This document shows, piece after piece, positions 6,444-10,827 of a stretch of 10,827 bases of DNA (the first letter of the stretch is position 1; every line of letters starts with the position of its first letter). Where the stretch lies: assembly GCA_017940955.1 (NCBI GenBank), contig JAGAXP010000102.1, positions 1 through 10,827 on the forward strand. The letters are read 5' to 3'. Both the position numbers and the translations under genes were made by a program. Below the pieces are notes generated by a model. The model was not told where the DNA came from. It made no database searches and was given only the letters and a program-made list of their open reading frames with translations. The DNA comes from Oribacterium sp. (lineage in GTDB: Bacteria > Bacillota_A > Clostridia > Lachnospirales > Lachnospiraceae).

Positions 6444-7427
6444 TCAGAGTAATGTATGTCTCTGCTCTTCAGGTGTCTTTGGATTGAGATAAGCAGGAGC
6501 AACATCAAATACTGTGATACAGCCTGTCTCGCCCTTCTTTGCCATACGGTCAACTGCTCTTGCATAGGCTGCAAGTACAGAGCCTGTGAATTCAGGGTTT
6601 GAATCAAGCTTCAGGCTGTACTCGATGAACTCATGATGCTGACCTTCATCACCTGTCACACCGGATCTCATAACGAATCCGCCGTGAGGAAGCTCTGCAT
6701 GATTCTTCTTCATCTCATCCTCAGAAATAAAGTGTATGGTAACGTCATAATCTGCGTAGTAATCAGGCATGGTCTTGATGGTCTCTTCAACCTTTGCCTT
6801 GTCTGCACCCTCTTCAAGAACCACAAATACTTCTCTCTTATGCATCTGTCTTGCTGTGAATACAGGATGCTCGCCGTTTCTTACGGCATTCATGGCATCT
6901 TCTACAGGGATTGTGTAAGACCTTGCATCCTTAACGCCCGGAACGCGGCGGGCTGCATCACTGTGTCCCTGGGAAACGCCCTTGCCCCAGAAGGTATAAT
7001 GCTTTCCGACCGGAAGTATGGACTCTGCATAGATTCTTGCGATGGAGAACATTCCCGGATCCCATCCGCAGGAGATCATGGCAAGCTTTCCTGCTTTTTT
7101 GGCTGCTTCGTCAACAGCTGCAAAATGCTGGGGAACCTTCGGATGCGTATCAAAACTGTCGATAACATTGAAATACTGTGCATACTCCGGTGTCTGCTTG
7201 GGAAGGTCTGTAGCTGAACCTCCGCAGATCATGAGCACGTCGATCGCGTCTTTATAATTTAAAACATTGTCAACGGTATCTACCTTAACGCCCGGTGTAT
7301 TGATCTTAACTGTTGAAGGATCGCGCCTTGTGAATACAGCCACAAGCTCTTCATCCTCGTTGCGCTTTATTGCGCTTTCAATTCCGCGTGAAAGATTTCC
7401 GTATCCAAGTAAACCTATTCTGATCAT
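6444..7427 (-). CDS. ddh: meso-Diaminopimelate D-dehydrogenase
   Basis: This 327-residue cytosolic NADPH-dependent enzyme (EC 1.4.1.16) reversibly interconverts L-2-amino-6-oxopimelate (tetrahydrodipicolinate) plus ammonia and meso-DAP, the one-step route to lysine and the peptidoglycan cross-linking residue. The N-terminal Rossmann motif is GLLGYGNLSRG (residues 5-15), and R34-R35 after the second strand fit NADPH preference. Family motifs follow: SFDTH near 91-95, ISCGWDPGMF at 118-127 and WGKGVSQGHSDAARRV at 147-162. Length matches Ddh of Corynebacterium (about 320). The ATG at 7427 has GGAG 6 nt upstream. It is first in a four-gene unit behind a strong promoter. Its stop shares one base with an upstream ATG of the next gene, although that gene probably starts 12 nt further on. 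Confidence 0.96.
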   Translation of the reverse strand: MIRIGLLGYGNLSRGIESAIKRNEDEELVAVFTRRDPSTVKINTPGVKVDTVDNVLNYKDAIDVLMICGGSATDLPKQTPEYAQYFNVIDSFDTHPKVPQHFAAVDEAAKKAGKLAMISCGWDPGMFSIARIYAESILPVGKHYTFWGKGVSQGHSDAARRVPGVKDARSYTIPVEDAMNAVRNGEHPVFTARQMHKREVFVVLEEGADKAKVEETIKTMPDYYADYDVTIHFISEDEMKKNHAELPHGGFVMRSGVTGDEGQHHEFIEYSLKLDSNPEFTGSVLAAYARAVDRMAKKGETGCITVFDVAPAYLNPKTPEEQRHTLL

Positions 7428-7452
7428 AATTATCTCCTATTGAGTGAAACTA

Positions 7453-7554
7453 TAACAATACGTTACAAAATACGCAGATATTATAACACACTGAAATCGC
7501 TGCGCAATAGAGTGAGGGTGTTACAGATATATGAAAAATTTGTGAAGTGTGTTA
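7453..7554. promoter_or_regulatory. Four evenly spaced TAACA-type sites around the ddh promoter (candidate operator array)
   Basis: TAACACACT occurs on the plus strand at 7484-7492. Its reverse complement occurs at 7546-7554 (AGTGTGTTA) and, with one change, at 7515-7523 (AGGGTGTTA). The starts 7484, 7515 and 7546 are exactly 31 bp apart, close to three helical turns. A weaker TAACAATAC lies another 31 bp away at 7453-7461. The set is symmetric about 7503.5, inside the -35 element, and 7484-7492 overlaps the -10 element. This would suit cooperative binding of a regulator on one DNA face. The binding protein is unknown; the co-transcribed LysR protein is one candidate. Confidence 0.45.
7480..7507 (-). 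promoter_or_regulatory. ddh operon promoter with extended -10
   Basis: On the minus strand TTGCGC (7502-7507) is followed by 16 nt and a perfect TATAAT (7480-7485). TG one base upstream of the hexamer makes an extended -10 (TGTTATAAT), which would offset the weak -35. Predicted start is near 7473, giving a leader of about 45 nt. No terminator is visible between alaX and this point, so read-through from the upstream genes is possible. Confidence 0.75.
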
Positions 7555-7616
7555 TTACCGGCGGGAATATATGGTATGGATGCCCTCTGGCTCCTACCTG
7601 TTTATTCTTGGCTGAA

Positions 7617-8858
7617 TCAACAAGAAAATACTTCTTCCATCGTTTTCCGGAGGGTGTCTTCCGAACATGTGGCACTGCCCTGGATCATTTCTTTTTGTCC
7701 GCCGCCGCGGCCATTTGCGAGAGCGTTGAAATCTTTGGCTTTGCTTCTGACATCTACGCTTGATGAACCTATGACATAATTCCATTGACAGGTTTCGGAT
7801 GTCGAATCCATGGAATCCTCTTTCTTTCCGAAAACACCTACAACTTTGGCAGAAGTGTGCTTCATGAAATGATCGCAGCATTTCCGGAGTTCAACATTGT
7901 TCATGCCTTCTTCGATATCTGTGAGAACTCCGTCGAAATCTTTCAGGGTTTCTGCTTTCATTTCATAGTATCTCTGATTGATGGCACCGATACGCCAGTC
8001 TTTCTGACGGCTCTGGTCCAGAACCAGCTGTACACCTTCCACAAGTTCATCTATGGATACGGAAAGCATATGGGACAGCTGAAGGAGCTGTTCGTGCTTT
8101 TTTCTGTAATCTGACAGGGCATCGTTTCCGCAGAAGAGTTCAACACGAACGCCGCCCTTATGACCAAGAACGGAAAGGATTTTGATGGCTCCTATTTCGC
8201 CGGTGGTCATGACATGGGTGCCACAGCAGGCGCAAAGGTCTGCACCTCCCAGATCCACAAGTCTTACGTCACCTTTAAGTTCTTTTTTTGAGCGGAAATC
8301 TGTCTTTTCCAGCTCTTCCGGTGTAGGCCAGAGGGTATTGACCGGCACATTTGAAAGGACAACTGCATTGGCCTCTTTTTCTATTTCCATAAGCTGCTCA
8401 AATGTAAGAGGGCCGTCGAAATCTATGGTCATGACATCACTCATGTGGAAGCCCACATTGTTGTAGCCGAAATGTTTATGCACGAGACCTGAAACGATGT
8501 GCTCTCCGCTATGGTTACGGGAATTTCTCATGCGGTTCTCCCAGTCGATGACGCAGTGATAGGTCTCACCTTCTGTAAGGGGTCTGTCAAGGGTGTGGAG
8601 TATTTTCACCTTTATGTTTCCACGTTCATCCTTGAGCTTTTCGCCGGTGGACGGATCCTTAAGTGTGACTTCCTGAACATCCGACAGAACCGCATCTCCT
8701 ATAGTACCTTTATCAGCAGGCTGTCCGCCACCCTCAGGATAAAAGCCGTGGGCGTCCAGTTCGACCAGATATTTATCTTCTTTTTTTACGCAGGACAAAA
8801 CCTTTGCATCAAATTCCTTTACATAAGGAACCTGATAGTATAATGATTCTTTTTCCAA
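7617..8858 (-). CDS. Alanyl-tRNA editing protein, long form (AlaX-L type, with DHHA1 domain)
   Basis: This 413-residue cytosolic protein is predicted to hydrolyse mischarged Ser-tRNA-Ala or Gly-tRNA-Ala in trans. The N-terminal part carries the AlaX/AlaRS-like HGFYPEGGGQPADKG loop (37-51). The zinc site of the editing domain is intact: HxxxH at 116-120 (HSGEH) and CxxxH at 211-215 (CCGTH). After a helical linker the C-terminus ends in a DHHA1-type domain with NGRGGGQKEMIQGSA (382-396). Length and layout match AlaX-L rather than the short AlaX forms, and there is no aminoacylation domain, so it is not AlaRS. The start codon is TTG at 8858, supported by AAGGAG (8865-8870) with a 6-nt spacer. 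That ribosome binding site overlaps the stop codon of the aminopeptidase gene, so translational coupling is likely. Confidence 0.92.
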   Translation of the reverse strand: MEKESLYYQVPYVKEFDAKVLSCVKKEDKYLVELDAHGFYPEGGGQPADKGTIGDAVLSDVQEVTLKDPSTGEKLKDERGNIKVKILHTLDRPLTEGETYHCVIDWENRMRNSRNHSGEHIVSGLVHKHFGYNNVGFHMSDVMTIDFDGPLTFEQLMEIEKEANAVVLSNVPVNTLWPTPEELEKTDFRSKKELKGDVRLVDLGGADLCACCGTHVMTTGEIGAIKILSVLGHKGGVRVELFCGNDALSDYRKKHEQLLQLSHMLSVSIDELVEGVQLVLDQSRQKDWRIGAINQRYYEMKAETLKDFDGVLTDIEEGMNNVELRKCCDHFMKHTSAKVVGVFGKKEDSMDSTSETCQWNYVIGSSSVDVRSKAKDFNALANGRGGGQKEMIQGSATCSEDTLRKTMEEVFSC

Positions 8859-8868
8859 AATAGTCTCC

Positions 8869-10692
8869 TTAAATTTCCCTTGTTACTTCTTTAAGCCACT
8901 GAAGCTCTTTTCCCTCGAAATAAGGTGAAAGCTTTTCGCACACTGTCTTGTGGTAAGCATTGAGAAGCTCGATATCGTGCTTTTCCATCATGGAAAAATC
9001 AATAGCCTCCAGGTCATAGGGCGCCATGGTGATGAAGCTGAATTTATAGAAATTGCCGAAGTCCGTGGTCTTCCATTTTTCTACAAGAGTAAGATTTTCT
9101 GTTCTTATTCCGTGGCTTCCTTCAATATAAAGTCCCGGTTCATCGGAAGTGATGTTTCCTTCTGAGAGAGCCACATCCTCCATTCTGCCGGGAGCTTTGC
9201 GATAGCGGATGGAGTTTGGCCTTTCATGGACATTCAGGCAGAAGCCCACTCCATGGCCGGTTCCATGATTGTAATTGAGACCTTCTTTCCAGAAGACCTC
9301 TCTTGCGGCAAGGTCCAGGGTTATCCCCGAAGAACCCTCGAGGAATTTTACATCACCAAGTCTCAGATGTGCCATAAGCACCATGGTATAATGCTTCCGT
9401 TCCTCATCTGTCAAAGGGCCCATGGCTATGGTTCTCGTAATGTCGGTGGTTCCTTCATAGTACTGTCCGCCGGAATCCACCAGGTAAAGTCCTTTTGGCA
9501 AAACCCTTGAAAAGCTTGTTTCGGTTGGTGCATAGTGCGGAAGGGCTGCATTGGGACCATAGGCAGAAATGGTGGTGAAGCTGGGCTCGATATACCCTTC
9601 CTGCTCTTTCCGGAGGTTTTCAAGCACAAGAGCGCTGTTCCACTCATTAAGTTCATCGGATCCGAGAATCCTACGGGTTTCCTCTGTGAGGGCACCGGAC
9701 TCATCGAAGGCATGTTTCATAAAGTAAAGATACTTTGTGATAGCCACGCCATCCTTGATGTGAGCCTTTTTCATATTTTCAATTTCGGTCGGATTTTTGC
9801 AGGCCTTCCACTTAGAAGTGGGAAGCATTTCTTCAATGATCTTCATGCTGCACTGAAGGTCTGAAATGGTTTCGAAATTGGTCTTTCCCTTCTCAAGAAG
9901 AACGGTCATGTCTCTAAGAGTCCTGACATCCTCATAGAAGCTGTCGTAATCCTTAAGGCTCACATTGATATCGGAAAGATATTTAAGTACAGCATCATCA
10001 AAGTCGGCTTTGTTCGCATAAAGTACAGCATCGTCCATATATACGATAATGTAGGAAAGGAATACCGGATTGCAGGGGATATCCGAAGCTCTTAAGTTAA
10101 GTAACCAGGCTATATCATCAAGACTTGTGATGATATGAATATCTGCATCGTGCTCCTTCATAAATAGCCTTAAATCCTTAAGCTTTTCACCTGCGCTTTT
10201 TCCTGTATACTTTTCTTCAAGTATCCACACCTTTGATGCGGCAAGAGCAGGTCTTCCTGCCCAGACATTACCCACCAGATCAGTATCTGTGGACAGGGAA
10301 GCGTTTTTTGCGGAAAGCTTTTTCTTAAGTAAATCTCCGTGTTCGAAATCCACGCATCTTCCGTCAAAGCCCAGCACACCCCCCTCAGGGGTTTTCTCCA
10401 GAAGGTAGTCGTCAAGAGCCGGAACTCCCGGCTGCCCCATCTTCATGAGGTCAATGTCTCTGCCTTCCATTTCCTTCTCTGCCTGTATGAAATATCTTCC
10501 GTCAGTGAATAAGGCGGCACTGTCCTTCGTCACCACCATATTTCCTTCACCTGTGAAGCCTGAGAGATAGTGGATGGCGCGAAAGTGATCTCCTACATAT
10601 TCACTTTGATGAAAGTCATCGGTAGGGATCAGATATACATCCACACCGGCTTTCTTCATTTCTGATCTAAGGTTTTCAAGTTGTTTGTTCAT
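8869..10692 (-). CDS. Xaa-Pro aminopeptidase, M24B family (aminopeptidase P, long form)
   Basis: This 607-residue, probably cytosolic, dinuclear-metal peptidase removes an N-terminal residue that precedes proline. It has the three-part layout of long aminopeptidase P: two creatinase-type N-terminal domains (about 1-300; e.g. DVYLIPTDDFHQSEYVGDHF and FTGEGNMVV) and a C-terminal pita-bread domain (about 300-607). All five metal ligands are visible: D406 (LVDSGGQYYEG), D417 (GTTDITRT), H480 (NHGTGHGVG), E518 (SDEPGLY) and E532 (GIRTENL). A substrate-site histidine lies in LPHYAP at 386. I chose ATG at 10692 because GGAG sits 6 nt upstream. A TTG at 10773 in the same frame would add 27 residues, but it falls on the candidate -35 element and has no ribosome binding site. 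It is the first gene of a pair with alaX. Confidence 0.95.
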   Translation of the reverse strand: MNKQLENLRSEMKKAGVDVYLIPTDDFHQSEYVGDHFRAIHYLSGFTGEGNMVVTKDSAALFTDGRYFIQAEKEMEGRDIDLMKMGQPGVPALDDYLLEKTPEGGVLGFDGRCVDFEHGDLLKKKLSAKNASLSTDTDLVGNVWAGRPALAASKVWILEEKYTGKSAGEKLKDLRLFMKEHDADIHIITSLDDIAWLLNLRASDIPCNPVFLSYIIVYMDDAVLYANKADFDDAVLKYLSDINVSLKDYDSFYEDVRTLRDMTVLLEKGKTNFETISDLQCSMKIIEEMLPTSKWKACKNPTEIENMKKAHIKDGVAITKYLYFMKHAFDESGALTEETRRILGSDELNEWNSALVLENLRKEQEGYIEPSFTTISAYGPNAALPHYAPTETSFSRVLPKGLYLVDSGGQYYEGTTDITRTIAMGPLTDEERKHYTMVLMAHLRLGDVKFLEGSSGITLDLAAREVFWKEGLNYNHGTGHGVGFCLNVHERPNSIRYRKAPGRMEDVALSEGNITSDEPGLYIEGSHGIRTENLTLVEKWKTTDFGNFYKFSFITMAPYDLEAIDFSMMEKHDIELLNAYHKTVCEKLSPYFEGKELQWLKEVTREI

Positions 10693-10726
10693 GTAGGTCT
10701 CCGTTCTGTATATTAATTCTAAAAAT

Positions 10727-10756
10727 TCTGCAGGAATTGATATATTATCCTGCAGA
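10727..10756. promoter_or_regulatory. 9-bp perfect inverted repeat at the aminopeptidase promoter
   Basis: TCTGCAGGA (10727-10735) and TCCTGCAGA (10748-10756) form a perfect inverted repeat with a 12-nt AT-rich centre. One arm overlaps the upstream edge of the predicted -10 element and the other lies just past the predicted transcription start, a typical operator position. It has no T tract and sits upstream of the start codon, so a terminator is unlikely. Confidence 0.5.
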
Positions 10757-10773
10757 TGAATAGTTTGATTCAA
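10744..10773 (-). promoter_or_regulatory. Candidate promoter of the aminopeptidase-alaX unit
   Basis: On the minus strand TTGAAT (10768-10773) and GATAAT (10744-10749) are separated by 18 nt; each hexamer departs little from the sigma-A consensus. Predicted start is near 10737, leaving a leader of about 45 nt before the ATG at 10692. It lies in a short region between divergent genes. Confidence 0.55.
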
Positions 10774-10792
10774 TTACGAAGGTAAAAAGCTT

Positions 10793-10827
10793 ATGACACA
10801 ACAATCAATAGTTTTTAACCCGGTATC
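10793..10827 (+). CDS. Possible 5' end of a divergent gene (partial, unidentified)
   Basis: An ATG at 10793 opens a frame that stays open to the window edge (MTQQSIVFNPV, 11 codons). AAGG lies about 10 nt upstream as a modest ribosome binding site. The location, opposite the aminopeptidase gene across a short AT-rich promoter region, suits a divergent gene. The fragment is too short to identify or to exclude chance. Confidence 0.35.
   Translation, partial: MTQQSIVFNPV

Noticed and set aside
6433..6444. ATG at 6444 as the start of the wall-binding protein (TGATG overlap with ddh)
   Set aside because: There is no Shine-Dalgarno for it, while GAGG precedes the ATG at 6432, which gives a standard MKNKGK signal-peptide start. 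Translational coupling from the overlap remains possible.
6633..7217. Plus-strand open frame of 194 codons opposite ddh
   Set aside because: It is antisense to a well-identified enzyme gene; its composition is the mirror of ddh codons and no family resemblance was seen.
7441..7616. Possible terminator between alaX and ddh
   Set aside because: No GC-rich stem followed by a T tract was found on the minus strand; the only notable inverted repeat (7483-7492 with 7546-7555) has arms 53 nt apart and fits the operator-like array better.
10693..10773. Extension of the aminopeptidase to a TTG at 10773
   Set aside because: No ribosome binding site; the extra segment spans the likely promoter and a palindrome, and the ATG at 10692 has GGAG at ideal spacing and matches the family N-terminus.

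Overview
The window looks like chromosomal DNA of an anaerobic low-to-moderate-GC Firmicute, most likely a Lachnospiraceae/Butyrivibrio-type Clostridia. This is inferred from the protein types (type 2 isoleucyl-tRNA synthetase, meso-diaminopimelate dehydrogenase, clostridial-style glycogen phosphorylase N-terminus, a secreted protein with YG-type wall-binding repeats), strong AGGAG-type ribosome binding sites and TATAAT promoters. No species can be named from the sequence alone. No mobile element, tRNA, rRNA or CRISPR array was seen.

Almost every gene is on the minus strand, so transcription runs from high to low coordinates. At the right edge (about 10773-10827) a divergent plus-strand gene may begin. 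Next comes a two-gene unit: an M24B Xaa-Pro aminopeptidase (8869-10692) and a long-form AlaX alanyl-tRNA editing protein (7617-8858), separated by 10 nt, behind a promoter that contains a perfect inverted repeat. A 189-nt gap follows with no visible terminator. It holds a strong extended -10 promoter embedded in a regularly spaced set of TAACAC(A/C)CT motifs.

That promoter drives a compact four-gene unit: ddh (6444-7427), a secreted repeat-rich wall-binding protein (5200-6432), a LysR-type regulator (4267-5181) and a membrane-anchored EIIB-like protein that has lost the PTS phosphorylation cysteine (3849-4265). Junctions are 18 nt or less, and the unit ends in an intrinsic terminator (3814-3842). 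Together they suggest a cell-envelope/DAP cassette that carries its own regulator and a possible sensor, but that link is inferred from synteny.

Further left, ileS (348-3599) has its own consensus promoter and a leader of about 110 nt in which no T-box signature is visible. It is followed by a long AT-rich perfect hairpin without a U tract, then the first 88 codons of a glycogen/alpha-glucan phosphorylase that runs off the left edge. Most of the window is ordinary housekeeping content. The parts most worth a second look are the ddh promoter array and the cysteine-less EIIB protein in the same operon.
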